This document shows, piece after piece, positions 8,144-17,942 of a stretch of 64,000 bases of DNA. The notes beneath the pieces were generated by a model, which was given only the letters and a program-made list of their open reading frames with translations, was not told the DNA's origin and did no database searches. Position 1 is the first letter of the stretch. Every line of letters starts with the position of its first letter. The DNA comes from Cyclobacteriaceae bacterium (GTDB taxonomy: Bacteria; Bacteroidota; Bacteroidia; Cytophagales; Cyclobacteriaceae). The stretch is from contig JAEUUI010000006.1 of assembly GCA_016786585.1 (NCBI GenBank), positions 1-64,000 on the forward strand, read 5' to 3'. The position numbers were made by a program, and so were the translations under genes.

Positions 8144-8866
8144 TTACAGACTCATCATGTCTTTAAACTTCGCGGCCTGCCTGCGGCTTACTTCAACTTT
8201 TTCACCGCCTTTCAATTTTACCATCAAGCCACCGTTGAACCATTGTTCAATGCCTTCCACCCAACTCAGGTTAATGATGTGCTTACGGCTTGCGCGGAAA
8301 AACGCGCGTTCATCCAGCTTTTCATCAAGCGCGTTCAATGATTTATGGATCATCGGCCGGTTGGCATCGAAGTACACTTTTATATAGTTGCCATCCGATT
8401 CAAACATCCGCACGTTGTTCAGGCTTACAAACCAGCAACGGTCACCGTCTTTTACAAATACCTGATCGCTCAGGCCAAGCTTTTTATCAGCATTCCGTAC
8501 TGCAGCAGAACGACTTTTTTCCTTATCCAGAATTTTGCTGACGGTTTCTGAAAGCCTGTCGGCCTGAATTGGTTTGAGCAGATAATCCAGCGCATTTACT
8601 TCAAATGCTTTTAAAGCAAATTCATCATACGCTGTAGTGAACACCACAAACGGAACGGCATCAAGTTCTTCTAAAAGTTGAAAGCCGGTTTTGCCGGGCA
8701 TCTGGATATCCAGAAAAAGCAGGTCAGGATTCAGGTCGTTTACCATGTTCACAGCCTCCTCGGCATTCATGGCCTCTCCCACAACCTCAATGGAAGGGTG
8801 TTCCTCCAACAGTTTCATAAGTTCTTTGCGGGCCAACCGTTCATCGTCAATTATCAGTGCTTTCAT
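8144..8866 (-). CDS. LytTR-family response regulator
   Basis: A 240-residue cytoplasmic regulator. The N-terminal receiver domain has acidic residues Asp7-Asp8, phospho-acceptor Asp53 in LLFLDIQMPG, a Thr in VFTTAYD and Lys in YLLKPI. A LytTR DNA-binding domain occupies about residues 135-240, with FVKDGDRCWFV and the typical RKHIINL segment. It is cotranscribed with the sensor kinase gene just upstream (nine bases). LytTR regulators bind direct repeats; target genes cannot be assigned, though the caspase-barrel operon is the next unit on the same strand. Confidence 0.93.
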   Translation of the reverse strand: MKALIIDDERLARKELMKLLEEHPSIEVVGEAMNAEEAVNMVNDLNPDLLFLDIQMPGKTGFQLLEELDAVPFVVFTTAYDEFALKAFEVNALDYLLKPIQADRLSETVSKILDKEKSRSAAVRNADKKLGLSDQVFVKDGDRCWFVSLNNVRMFESDGNYIKVYFDANRPMIHKSLNALDEKLDERAFFRASRKHIINLSWVEGIEQWFNGGLMVKLKGGEKVEVSRRQAAKFKDMMSL

Positions 8867-8875
8867 TCTGGATAG

Positions 8876-9922
8876 TTATAGTGATTGCGGTATTATTATT
8901 TCGGTTAATACAAAATTGTTGCTCTCGTTGATGATTCTGAAAGATGCTTCGTCACCATACAAAAGTTTTAAACGCTGCATCGTATTCTTTATTCCCATTC
9001 CTCCGAATTTACCTTTGCGAGCCCCGTTTAATAGATGACCGCTGTTTCGGATTTGTATTTTCAAACGATTTTTTTCCACCAGGGTTTTCAAGTGGATTGT
9101 GCCACCTTGCGTGAGCTTGGAAATTCCGTGTTTGATGCCGTTTTCAACCAATGTTTGAATCATAAAAGGCGGCACCAAAAAACGGGAAGACTCCGAGTGG
9201 ATATCTAATTCTGTCTTTAAGCGTTCTTCGAAGCGAATACTTTCGAGGCTCAAATAATCTTTAACGATTTTCAATTCATCATCAAATTTGGTCAGTCCTT
9301 TTTTCTCGAAGGTTAATGAATTACGGAGAATGTTCGACAGGTGATTGATGGCCTGCTTCGATTTATCGGGATTTTCATCTACCAGCGCGCGAATACTGTT
9401 GAGCGCATTGAAAATAAAATGCGGGTTGAGCTGGTTTTTCAGGTTGTTGAGTTCGATCTCAATCATCGAGGCCTCGTACTTCAACGATTTGTTATAGCGG
9501 GCGATATAGTGGTACGTGAAATAAAACAGCGACCACATGAATAGCAGGAAGAAGAAAAATGATTCTCCCAGCAAAATCTGTCGCGTGTCGAACGCCAGAC
9601 GCTGAACGTTTACCACGTTCAGAAGAATACTAAGCGGCACACGCAAGAAATAAATGACAAAGCCTAGTATAAAAATGGTCGGGAGAACACGCGTCATCAT
9701 CTTCGGAACGCTCAGACTAAGCCATTTCCATTGATTCACGTAATTCCGGAACAGGTGGGTTACGCCAAGACAAATCAATCCTTCAAAGATGAAGAAGGTG
9801 ATTCTCCGCAATGGGATTCCGTTTTCGTTGCTGAAGCTATACCAGACAATCTGCAGCAATGCGTAGGCGGTCCAGCCGGTGATTTGGAGTGTCCAGTAGA
9901 GTCGTTTTTTGTTGTTAACCAT
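8876..9922 (-). CDS. LytS-type sensor histidine kinase
   Basis: A 348-residue membrane kinase of the His_kinase (PF06580) type. There are four hydrophobic helices in residues 13-138, a short coiled linker, then the phospho-acceptor box NPHFIFNALNS with His168, and a GHKL ATPase domain with an N-box (VENGIKHG) and GGMGIKN. It has no periplasmic sensor domain, so the signal is probably sensed in the membrane. It precedes and presumably phosphorylates the LytTR regulator. Confidence 0.92.
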   Translation of the reverse strand: MVNNKKRLYWTLQITGWTAYALLQIVWYSFSNENGIPLRRITFFIFEGLICLGVTHLFRNYVNQWKWLSLSVPKMMTRVLPTIFILGFVIYFLRVPLSILLNVVNVQRLAFDTRQILLGESFFFFLLFMWSLFYFTYHYIARYNKSLKYEASMIEIELNNLKNQLNPHFIFNALNSIRALVDENPDKSKQAINHLSNILRNSLTFEKKGLTKFDDELKIVKDYLSLESIRFEERLKTELDIHSESSRFLVPPFMIQTLVENGIKHGISKLTQGGTIHLKTLVEKNRLKIQIRNSGHLLNGARKGKFGGMGIKNTMQRLKLLYGDEASFRIINESNNFVLTEIIIPQSL

Positions 9923-9982
9923 TTCCGGACGGTAAATGTAAATATTTCAATTCCAGCTCAGCAATGCTGTTACATGAGTGGG

Positions 9983-10231
9983 CTAAAACCAGCGGAACTG
10001 CACCAGGTAAAGCAACAAAAGGCCGGCACCGATAATTAAAATCCACGAGAGGATTGCCAGCGGCTTTTTAAATTTTACCAGTCGCGGTTCAAGGGTTAAA
10101 CCGTTAAACACGAATGCGAGGCCTGCGACCAGGTACAACGAAGATTCAAACCATGAGCCGTGTGAGATGTAGTAAACACCGACCGCAAAGAATATTGCCC
10201 CGAAAAGATATTGACGCTGCGTTGCGTTCAT
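9983..10231 (-). CDS. Small two- to three-helix membrane protein
   Basis: An 82-residue hydrophobic protein with short charged loops and three likely membrane helices (about residues 8-24, 27-45 and 57-79). No family recognised. It starts one base after the uvrA stop and is probably translated from the same mRNA. Nothing in its sequence suggests a role in DNA repair, so the linkage may be only positional. Confidence 0.7.
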   Translation of the reverse strand: MNATQRQYLFGAIFFAVGVYYISHGSWFESSLYLVAGLAFVFNGLTLEPRLVKFKKPLAILSWILIIGAGLLLLYLVQFRWF

Positions 10232-10232
10232 G

Positions 10233-13082
10233 CTAGTTTAATTCGGCTTTCAAAAACTTACCGGTAAAGCTCGCAGGATTTTTGGCAACTTCTTCCGGAG
10301 TTCCCTTCGCAATAATTTTTCCGCCCTTTGCTCCGCCTTCCGGCCCGAGGTCAACAATGTAGTCGGCCGATTTGATCACATCCAGGTTATGTTCAATCAC
10401 CAGTACGGTATTGCCCTTATCCACCAGTTTCTGAAGCACATCTAACAAGTGTGCAATATCCTGGAAATGGAGCCCGGTAGTAGGCTCATCTAAGATATAG
10501 AGCGTTTTACCCGTATCACGTTTTGATAGTTCAGTGGCAAGTTTCACGCGCTGTGCTTCGCCCCCGGATAATGTAGTTGCATGCTGACCCAACGAAATAT
10601 ATCCCAGCCCAACTTCACTTAACGTTTGAATTTTACGGAGAACCTTTGGCTGATTCTCAAAGAATGTAACAGCTTCTTCCACTGTCATGTCAAGCACATC
10701 GGAAATCGATTTTCCTTTGAACCTTACTTCGAGGGTTTCTCGGTTGTAGCGTTTGCCTTTACAAGTCTCGCACGGAACGTATACATCGGGAAGAAACTCC
10801 ATTTCAATTAACCGCAGACCTGCGCCTTCGCATGTTTCGCAACGACCACCCTTCACGTTAAATGAAAAACGTCCGGTTTTATAGCCACGGATTTTTGCTT
10901 CAGGCATCTGTGCAAAAAGATCACGAATGTCGGTAAATACTCCCGTGTACGTGGCCGGATTTGATCGCGGAGTTCGGCCGATAGGCGATTGATCAACTTC
11001 TATTACTTTATCGATGTGTTCGAGCCCTTCAACCTTTTTGTGTTCGAGTGGTTCCGTTCTTGAATTAAAGAAATGTTTATTCAAAATCGGGAACAGCGTT
11101 TCATGGATCAAGGTCGATTTACCACTGCCCGATACTCCGGTGATACACATGAATGTTCCCAAAGGAATAGTGAGATCAACATTTTTCAGGTTGTTGCCGG
11201 TTGCGCCCGTTAAAACAACTTTGCTTCCCGACCCCTTGCGTCTTTGCTTTAAATATGAGATGCCAAGTTTACCGCTCAGGTACTTCGAGGTGGCTCCGTT
11301 GCCTTTCAGAAAACTTTTCGGATCACCCTGCGCAACAATTTGTCCGCCATGGCGGCCTGCCCCGGGGCCTACGTCAATCACGTAGTCTGCTTCAAGCATC
11401 ATGTCTTTATCGTGCTCAACAACAATCACAGAGTTGCCGAGATCACGCAAATCCTTAAGCGCTTTGATCAACTTCACGTTGTCGCGCGCGTGCAACCCGA
11501 TGCTGGGTTCATCCAGAATGTAGAGCACTCCCACCAATTGTGTTCCAATTTGCGTTGCGAGACGAATACGTTGCGCTTCGCCTCCGCTTAATGTTCTTAA
11601 CGACCGGTTCAGATTTAAATAGTCCAAGCCTACGTCAAGCAAAAAGCCAATGCGCTTCCGGATTTCTTTCAATACTTCCGTTGCAATGATCCGCTGCTTT
11701 TCGTTGATTTTATTTTCGATGCCCGTAAACCATGTATTCAGTTGCTGAATATCCATCATGGCCAGCTCGGCAATATTCTTATCGTGAATCCTGAAATGCA
11801 GAGACTCTTTCCGCAGTCGTGCTCCATTACACTCCGGGCAGGTTTTCACCATCAGAAAATCCTCGACCCATTTTTTTATGGCTTCCGAACCTTCATCGCG
11901 CTGCTTCTCCAGAAAATTAACGATGCCTTCAAATTTTGTATTCCAATCGGTACCCGGATATTTCACCGATGCAACGGCAACCGGAACATCATCGCCATAC
12001 AATAAAATCTTAATTACCTCTTTTGGAATATCTTTAATGGGCGTACTCAGTGTGAGCTTGTAACGCTTTAGAATTGCTTCTACTTTTTTAAAGATCCAGA
12101 TGTCGCGGTATTCACCCAGCGGCAAAATACCTCCGCGACTAATGCTCAGACTTTTATCGGGGATGACAGACTCTTCCGTAATCTCTTCAATCTGACCTAA
12201 CCCGTTGCAGGTGGGGCATGCACCGTACGGTGAGTTAAATGAGAACAAGTTAGGAGCCGGTTCATCGTACGACAATCCTGTTTTAGGATCCATCAGAAAC
12301 TTCGAGAAGTGATGCACCTTACCGTTTTCTTCCAACAGCATTACAACGCCCTTCCCTTCTTTCAGTCCTTTATTAATAGACTGACCGATTCGCGCCCGGT
12401 CTTTTTTGTCGGCCACAATCCGGTCGATTACTACTTCGATGTCGTGAATCTTATACCGGTCGACCTGCATCTTAGCGGTAATGTCAAGAACCTCCTCATC
12501 AACCCGAACTTTCGTGTAGCCTTGTTTCCGGATTTGCTGAAACAACTCGCGGTAATGCCCTTTTCGACCCCGTACGATCGGAGCGAGGAGCACCAGTTTC
12601 TTTCCATTAAAATTGTTTAGTACGGCATCAAGAATCTGATCTTCCGACTGGCGGATCATTTTCTCACCACTTAAATAAGAATATGCTTCACCTGCGCGGG
12701 CGAACAGGAGGCGCATGAAGTCATAGATTTCCGTAACGGTACCCACCGTTGATCGCGGGTTGCGGGAGGTGGTTTTCTGTTCGATGGAAATTACGGGGCT
12801 CAGTCCGTTGATTTTATCAACATCCGGGCGTTCGAGGTTGCCGATAAAGCTCCGGGCATAAGCCGAAAAGCTCTCCATATACCGCCTTTGGCCTTCGGCA
12901 TAAATCGTGTCAAACGCCAGGGAGGATTTTCCGCTTCCGCTGATGCCGGTAAGCACCACAAGCTTGTTACGCGGAAACGATACGGTTACGTTTTTGAGGT
13001 TGTGCTCGCGGGCACCGATAATTTCGATGTATTCGTGGCCTGTACTGTCGACTATCTTTTTCGCTTCTGAACCCTTCGCCAT
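10233..13082 (-). CDS. uvrA: UvrABC excinuclease subunit A
   Basis: A 949-residue, full-length UvrA, the damage-sensing ABC ATPase of nucleotide excision repair. The first Walker A is GISGSGKSSLAF (residues 46-57) and the second GVSGSGKSTL. Two ABC signature motifs (LSGGEAQR) and the zinc modules CPTCNGLG/CPECNGAR and CETCEGAG/CETCKGKR are all present. The protein acts in the cytoplasm with UvrB and UvrC, which are not in the window. No LexA-like operator was recognised upstream. The start at 13082 is the family-typical position, shortly before the EIIGAREHNLKN segment. Confidence 0.98.
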   Translation of the reverse strand: MAKGSEAKKIVDSTGHEYIEIIGAREHNLKNVTVSFPRNKLVVLTGISGSGKSSLAFDTIYAEGQRRYMESFSAYARSFIGNLERPDVDKINGLSPVISIEQKTTSRNPRSTVGTVTEIYDFMRLLFARAGEAYSYLSGEKMIRQSEDQILDAVLNNFNGKKLVLLAPIVRGRKGHYRELFQQIRKQGYTKVRVDEEVLDITAKMQVDRYKIHDIEVVIDRIVADKKDRARIGQSINKGLKEGKGVVMLLEENGKVHHFSKFLMDPKTGLSYDEPAPNLFSFNSPYGACPTCNGLGQIEEITEESVIPDKSLSISRGGILPLGEYRDIWIFKKVEAILKRYKLTLSTPIKDIPKEVIKILLYGDDVPVAVASVKYPGTDWNTKFEGIVNFLEKQRDEGSEAIKKWVEDFLMVKTCPECNGARLRKESLHFRIHDKNIAELAMMDIQQLNTWFTGIENKINEKQRIIATEVLKEIRKRIGFLLDVGLDYLNLNRSLRTLSGGEAQRIRLATQIGTQLVGVLYILDEPSIGLHARDNVKLIKALKDLRDLGNSVIVVEHDKDMMLEADYVIDVGPGAGRHGGQIVAQGDPKSFLKGNGATSKYLSGKLGISYLKQRRKGSGSKVVLTGATGNNLKNVDLTIPLGTFMCITGVSGSGKSTLIHETLFPILNKHFFNSRTEPLEHKKVEGLEHIDKVIEVDQSPIGRTPRSNPATYTGVFTDIRDLFAQMPEAKIRGYKTGRFSFNVKGGRCETCEGAGLRLIEMEFLPDVYVPCETCKGKRYNRETLEVRFKGKSISDVLDMTVEEAVTFFENQPKVLRKIQTLSEVGLGYISLGQHATTLSGGEAQRVKLATELSKRDTGKTLYILDEPTTGLHFQDIAHLLDVLQKLVDKGNTVLVIEHNLDVIKSADYIVDLGPEGGAKGGKIIAKGTPEEVAKNPASFTGKFLKAELN

Positions 13083-13155
13083 GAATTGTTTAGGATGAAT
13101 ACAAAATTGAAGGAAGGAATGTTACCGCAGAAAAGAAAATAATCGCTGAAAATTT

Positions 13156-15495
13156 TCACTCTTTATAAGTGACAATCGGAAAATCGTTTCCAAACGAGTA
13201 GGCCGAGGGAAATTGCGCGCTGCCTTTATACTTTTCCGACAGTTCCGGCACCTTGTTTTCGATAAACGTGCTCAGTTCGCGAACTGTCAATTTTTTATCC
13301 GCATTGGCGTCTGCGGCACCATTGATGCCGTCGAGTAACGCGTAGGTGAAAATTCCATGACCAAGTTTTTCGAATTCAGTGGCAAACTGATCTGATCCTG
13401 TAGCTGTAATCCAGAATGTTCCCGTGCTGCGGGCGAGCTGCGCAATCGCCTTCTCTTCGGCAGCCCCGCGAACCGCTACAGTTTCCAACGCTCCGGCCGA
13501 CTGGCAGGCATCGAGGATAAACACTTGCTTCTGCGCATTGATCTCCTGCGCGTATTGCTTGAGCGATGTTGCCGAAATGCCTTTGTCTTTGAGCATGTCA
13601 TCCTTTCCATAAAGCTGAGTTACATCGTGTGGCGCAATGTAGAATTCTGAGTTCGCGCCTTCCGTCATCACGCCATGGCCGGCATAGTAAACAAGCAATA
13701 CGTCCTGCTGAAGCGACTTCTTTTTAATGTCATCGAGTGCCGCGAGAATATTCGCCTTAACAGCCTTGTCGTTGCGAATGTTGTAATTGACGATCTCTTT
13801 AAACAATGAGCCCGAATTTTGCTTAACGGCTTTTTCAACGCCATCGGCATCTGCTTGCGCATAGTTCAAATTGTACTTATTGTTTTTATAGGTGTTTACG
13901 CCAATCGTTACGAGGTATAACTTCGGTTTGTCTTCTGTTGCGCCTTTGTATAATACCGTGAATTTTATTTTCTCGGATTCAATGCCCGACTTGCTGCTCG
14001 CGGTTATGTAGAAGAAGTTATCCTCACCCAAGGAGGCGTTAAGTGTTGCATCGAACGTATATTTATTTGTGCCGTTACCGGGAATTGTTTTTACCAGCTT
14101 GGCATTCTGAAATAGCTTAACCTCCGTTATCTCCTGCAGATTTTCTTTTACTGTAACATCAAATTTAGCGGTCTTCAACTGTGATTGCGCAGCCATTGAG
14201 CTACCGGGAGCTTTTCCGTTGATAGACTGCAATGTAATCACAGGAACCTTTGCAACTGCCTGCTCGACTTTAAATTCCTGTTGCGGCACGGCTTTGTCGG
14301 CAACAATGCTGCTTAATAGTTTTGGAGCAAAGCCTTTTTCAAATGTGCTTTCCAAAGACGTTTTCTTGTTCGAATTACGGGAAGTCCAGTAAACTTTCGC
14401 CAATGCTTCCGGTGTACCATCAACCCTGCCATCACGCGAAACAATCGCGAAGTCATCATTGCTGTCCGAGAAAAAATATCCCACAATTGAATTCGTCTTC
14501 ACATCATAAATCTGGTTGATGTTATTTTTCGATCCGTTGAACAAAAGTTTTGTCTTTGACAGCGGGTAAACATTGAACGATCCCACACCTAATTGTCCAT
14601 AGGCGGGCAGCTTCACTTTATCAGACATGGTGGTGAAAACACGATTGCCCGTTTGCAAATCATTAACATTGAACGACTGCGAACCTGTAATTGAAAGAAG
14701 TTTGTTGTCCATCGAAACACCGCCATACGGTATCAATGCGTTCATAATAATGAGATCCATTTCCACCTGGCTCTTGAACGACAAATCTTTTCCGTCCAGA
14801 ACATTAATGACTGTTTTTAATCCAAGGCCATTCATGCCGGATGTTACAAGTTCAGTTCCGGCATCGTTATACACGGCCACGCTGTAGATGCCAGCAGATG
14901 AAAATGCCAGTATTTTTCCGGTAGCGATGTCAAATTGTTTGAGCGGGTTAAGGCTCTTTAGAAATGTCATCACTCCCACTACCACACTTTTACCGTTCGG
15001 ATGGATTGCCAGTGCGCTAACATGGTGCATCGGATACGTGATTTCATTAAGTTGTTCAGCTTTATCGACATTAATGATCGAAACGTTCCCTTCTTTCTGT
15101 CCGACTGCAAGCAATGCATGCTTTCCGGAGAATGCTGTTTTAGTTGCCTGATGGGTAAGCGGAAGTGTTTTCACCAGCCGCTCTTCGCGCCAGTCCCACA
15201 CCTGCACTTCGTTTGCAGCAACCAATGCAATTCGCGAAGGGGTCAGCTGAACATCAAACAAGGTTGTGTACGGGCCGGTAAATCGTTTTATAAACCGGTT
15301 AGCACTTACATCAAAAATTTTGATGGTTTTGTCGGCATACACAAATGCAATGAGGTTGCCATCTGCGGAAGCGGTCATGCCGATTTGTTTGGCGGAAATT
15401 GCTGATGAAGCATAACCCAGTCGCACGAGGTCAACTTCCTGCGCGATAAGTTGTGTACTAAACAACAGAATAACGATAATACCCACAGCTCTCAT
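13156..15495 (-). CDS. Exported propeller/caspase-like protein with EF-hand-like loop
   Basis: A 779-residue protein. It has a signal peptide (cleavage after Leu-Ile-Ala-Gln), a WD40-like propeller to about residue 370, a linker, an Ig-like region around 430-520 and a C14 caspase domain from about 525. The dyad is His607 (VYYAGHG) and Cys664 (FILDACQSAG). Near the C terminus, residues 729-740 read DANADKKLTVRE, which fits the calcium-binding EF-hand loop with Asp1, Asn3, Asp5, Thr9 and Glu12. Calcium activation is known for several metacaspases, so calcium dependence is a reasonable inference. Its overall plan matches the protein at 5535-7544 but the sequences are well diverged. It is not in an obvious operon. 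Confidence 0.88.
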   Translation of the reverse strand: MRAVGIIVILLFSTQLIAQEVDLVRLGYASSAISAKQIGMTASADGNLIAFVYADKTIKIFDVSANRFIKRFTGPYTTLFDVQLTPSRIALVAANEVQVWDWREERLVKTLPLTHQATKTAFSGKHALLAVGQKEGNVSIINVDKAEQLNEITYPMHHVSALAIHPNGKSVVVGVMTFLKSLNPLKQFDIATGKILAFSSAGIYSVAVYNDAGTELVTSGMNGLGLKTVINVLDGKDLSFKSQVEMDLIIMNALIPYGGVSMDNKLLSITGSQSFNVNDLQTGNRVFTTMSDKVKLPAYGQLGVGSFNVYPLSKTKLLFNGSKNNINQIYDVKTNSIVGYFFSDSNDDFAIVSRDGRVDGTPEALAKVYWTSRNSNKKTSLESTFEKGFAPKLLSSIVADKAVPQQEFKVEQAVAKVPVITLQSINGKAPGSSMAAQSQLKTAKFDVTVKENLQEITEVKLFQNAKLVKTIPGNGTNKYTFDATLNASLGEDNFFYITASSKSGIESEKIKFTVLYKGATEDKPKLYLVTIGVNTYKNNKYNLNYAQADADGVEKAVKQNSGSLFKEIVNYNIRNDKAVKANILAALDDIKKKSLQQDVLLVYYAGHGVMTEGANSEFYIAPHDVTQLYGKDDMLKDKGISATSLKQYAQEINAQKQVFILDACQSAGALETVAVRGAAEEKAIAQLARSTGTFWITATGSDQFATEFEKLGHGIFTYALLDGINGAADANADKKLTVRELSTFIENKVPELSEKYKGSAQFPSAYSFGNDFPIVTYKE

Positions 15496-15532
15496 AACAT
15501 TTCCTGTTTATTGTTGCAATATACCGATCCTG

Positions 15533-16417
15533 CTACGCTACGTCTTTGCCGTTCACAGCTCTTAACAATTCAAACCAGTGTTGCTTGTCGAGTTCTATGT
15601 TAATAGCATCTGCGCCTTCGAGAATCCGCTCGGGTTTTGTCGTGCCCAATATTGGCAACACGCCTGACGGATGTTTTAGCAACCACGCCAGCAAAAGTTG
15701 CATCGCGCTGATTCCATATTTCAGACACAACCGGCTCATTAATTCCTTGATTCTTTCGTCTTCAAAAAACTTTCCGCCACCCAAAGGCGACCATCCTAAC
15801 GGTCTGATCCGGTGCTTCATCATTACATCGGTATCGCCATTAAAGAATGGCTCGTTACGAAATAACGACAGCTCAATTTGATTCGTCACCAGCGGAAACG
15901 GCAAATACGATTGAAGCATTTCAAATTGCGTGGTGGTAAAGTTGGATACTCCAAAATGCAGGACCTTTCCTTGTTGCTTCAGGGTTGAAAACGTCTCGGC
16001 TACTTCAGCAGGGTTTAACAACGGATCTGGCCTGTGAATAAGCAACAGATCAATCCTGTCAGTAGCTAACATCTTCAATGAATTTTCAACCGACCACGTG
16101 ATGTGGCTTGCTGAAGTGTCGTAATGTTTGATCTTATGTTCGGGCCGCTTATCCGATAGTAACTTAATGCCGAACTTGGTGATTAGCTGTAGCTTGTTGC
16201 GTAAAGACGGATTGGCCCGAAGAACATTTCCGAAGTTTTCCTCGCAGCTATAGTTTCCATAGATGTCAGCGTGGTCAAAAGCAGTAATGCCTTTGTCGAG
16301 CGAGGTTTGAATCAATTGCTCGATCTGCGGAGCGGACTCGTTTGTCCAGCGCCAGGCGCCTACAATAATTCTCGACAATTCCGGTCCGGAGGGGTGAAGG
16401 CTTATTTTCTGCATCAT
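15533..16417 (-). CDS. Aldo/keto reductase
   Basis: A 294-residue TIM-barrel oxidoreductase of the AKR superfamily, related to the YdhF-like group. The catalytic Asp and Tyr are in FDHADIYGNY, the Lys is in ITKFGI, and His in LLIHRPDP; the NADPH-binding end includes GTTKPERI. It reduces carbonyl compounds with NADPH in the cytoplasm; the substrate is unknown. The frame opens with a TTG at 16420 followed by two ATG codons; the first ATG is used. It is divergent from gdhA. Confidence 0.9.
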   Translation of the reverse strand: MMQKISLHPSGPELSRIIVGAWRWTNESAPQIEQLIQTSLDKGITAFDHADIYGNYSCEENFGNVLRANPSLRNKLQLITKFGIKLLSDKRPEHKIKHYDTSASHITWSVENSLKMLATDRIDLLLIHRPDPLLNPAEVAETFSTLKQQGKVLHFGVSNFTTTQFEMLQSYLPFPLVTNQIELSLFRNEPFFNGDTDVMMKHRIRPLGWSPLGGGKFFEDERIKELMSRLCLKYGISAMQLLLAWLLKHPSGVLPILGTTKPERILEGADAINIELDKQHWFELLRAVNGKDVA

Positions 16418-16470
16418 CAAAAATACGAAGTGGCTACCTTACCACAAGGCGCGAAAAGGGCCTGAAAACG

Positions 16471-16500
16471 TTTGCGGTATTTGCCCTTCTGTTAACTTGG
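16471..16500 (+). promoter_or_regulatory. Candidate promoter of gdhA
   Basis: TTTG at 16471-16474, then 18 bases, then TAACTTGG at 16493-16500, one mismatch from the Bacteroidota -7 consensus TAnnTTTG. The predicted start site would leave a leader of about ten bases before the ATG at 16517. Confidence 0.4.
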
Positions 16501-16516
16501 GGTAAAATTTAAACCT

Positions 16517-17869
16517 ATGGCCCAGTCCGACATTCTTGCCTTTGTCAAACAACGCAATCCCAACGAACCTGAATTTTTACAAGCCGCTGAAGAAGTAATT
16601 GATTCGGTGTTACCGGTGATTGATAAAAATCCGGAATACCGGAAGCTAAAGTTACTGGAGCGCATGCTGGAGCCTGAACGTTTAATTTCTTTTCGGGTGA
16701 CGTGGCTTGATGATAAAGGCGAGGTTCAGGTTAATCGCGGATATCGTGTTCAGATGAACAGTGCCATTGGGCCTTACAAAGGAGGACTGCGTTTCCATCC
16801 TTCCGTTAATCAAAGCGTATTGAAATTTCTGGCGTTCGAACAAATCTTCAAGAATGCCCTTACGGGGATACCGATGGGCGGAGGTAAAGGAGGATCTGAT
16901 TTCGATCCGAAAGGAAAATCGGAAAACGAGATCATGAAGTTCTGCCAGGCATTTATGGGCGAGCTTGCCCGCCACATTGGTCATCGGTTGGATGTACCTG
17001 CTGGCGACATTGGTGTCGGTGGTCGTGAGATCGGTTATTTGTTTGGCGCTTATAAAAAAATAAGAAATGAGTTCACAGGTGTGTTAACCGGTAAGGGCAT
17101 TGGTTGGGGCGGAAGTTTGATTCGCCCGGAAGCAACCGGTTATGGGCTGATTTATTTTGCCGAGAACATGCTTCAGAATAAGGGCGACAGCTTGAAAGGC
17201 AAAACATGTTTAGTGTCGGGGTCCGGAAACGTATCGCAATACGCCATTGAGAAAATTATTCAAATGGGAGGCAAGGTTATCACAGCGTCCGACTCAAACG
17301 GATTCATTCACGATGAAGCGGGCTTTACAATTGAGAAGCTTGCCTTCCTGATGGATTTAAAGAATAATCGCAGGGGAAGAATTAAAGAGTATGCTGATAA
17401 ATACAAATGCATCTATAAAGAAGTCGACCCGAAGGCCGATCATAATCCCTTATGGACCATCAAAGCTGATTGTGCATTTCCGTGCGCCACACAAAATGAA
17501 GTGAATGGAAAAGATGCGAGTAACCTGGTTAAGAACGGAGTAAAAGTTTTGGGCGAAGGCGCCAATATGCCGACTACCATCGAGGGCATTAACATTTTGA
17601 TTGATAATGGAGTTATGTATTCGCCTGGTAAGGCATCCAATGCTGGTGGCGTTGCTACTTCTGGATTGGAGATGACTCAAAATTTTATGGGATCAAACTG
17701 GACACGCGAGGAAGTTGACGGCAAGTTGCGTGGAATTATGAAGAGCATTCACGACACGGCATTGGCAGCGGCGAAAGAATACGGCAAACCTGGTAACTAT
17801 ATGGTTGGTGCAAACATTGCGGGGTTTGTGAAAGTTGCCAATGCGATGAGGGCGCAGGGAGTTATCTAA
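16517..17869 (+). CDS. gdhA: NADP-type glutamate dehydrogenase
   Basis: A 450-residue enzyme, normal length for hexameric bacterial GDH. It interconverts 2-oxoglutarate plus ammonia and glutamate. The substrate-binding and catalytic region GPYKGGLRFHPSVN with GGGKGGSDFDPKGK is intact, and the Rossmann segment GSGNVSQYA is followed by Ser, as in NADP-preferring forms. It acts in the cytoplasm in ammonium assimilation. It is monocistronic: a candidate promoter lies directly upstream and a strong hairpin terminator downstream. Confidence 0.96.
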   Translation: MAQSDILAFVKQRNPNEPEFLQAAEEVIDSVLPVIDKNPEYRKLKLLERMLEPERLISFRVTWLDDKGEVQVNRGYRVQMNSAIGPYKGGLRFHPSVNQSVLKFLAFEQIFKNALTGIPMGGGKGGSDFDPKGKSENEIMKFCQAFMGELARHIGHRLDVPAGDIGVGGREIGYLFGAYKKIRNEFTGVLTGKGIGWGGSLIRPEATGYGLIYFAENMLQNKGDSLKGKTCLVSGSGNVSQYAIEKIIQMGGKVITASDSNGFIHDEAGFTIEKLAFLMDLKNNRRGRIKEYADKYKCIYKEVDPKADHNPLWTIKADCAFPCATQNEVNGKDASNLVKNGVKVLGEGANMPTTIEGINILIDNGVMYSPGKASNAGGVATSGLEMTQNFMGSNWTREEVDGKLRGIMKSIHDTALAAAKEYGKPGNYMVGANIAGFVKVANAMRAQGVI

Positions 17870-17892
17870 TACTAGCTTTAAACAACGACCAT

Positions 17893-17919
17893 AAAAAAAC
17901 GCCCGAAGGCGTTTTTTTT
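17893..17919. terminator. Bidirectional terminator after gdhA
   Basis: An A-run leads into ACGCC, loop CGAA, GGCGT and a long T-run. The A- and T-runs are symmetrical, so it can end gdhA on + and the convergent lipoprotein gene on -. Confidence 0.9.
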
Positions 17920-17942
17920 ATTTTCTATTCGGCTTCTGGAAT

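Noticed and set aside
5535-15495. A caspase-based defence island (for example CBASS or gasdermin type) around the two caspase-like genes
   Set aside because: Both proteins carry signal peptides and no cyclase, gasdermin, nuclease or sensor partner is found beside them; intervening genes are uvrA and a two-component pair.
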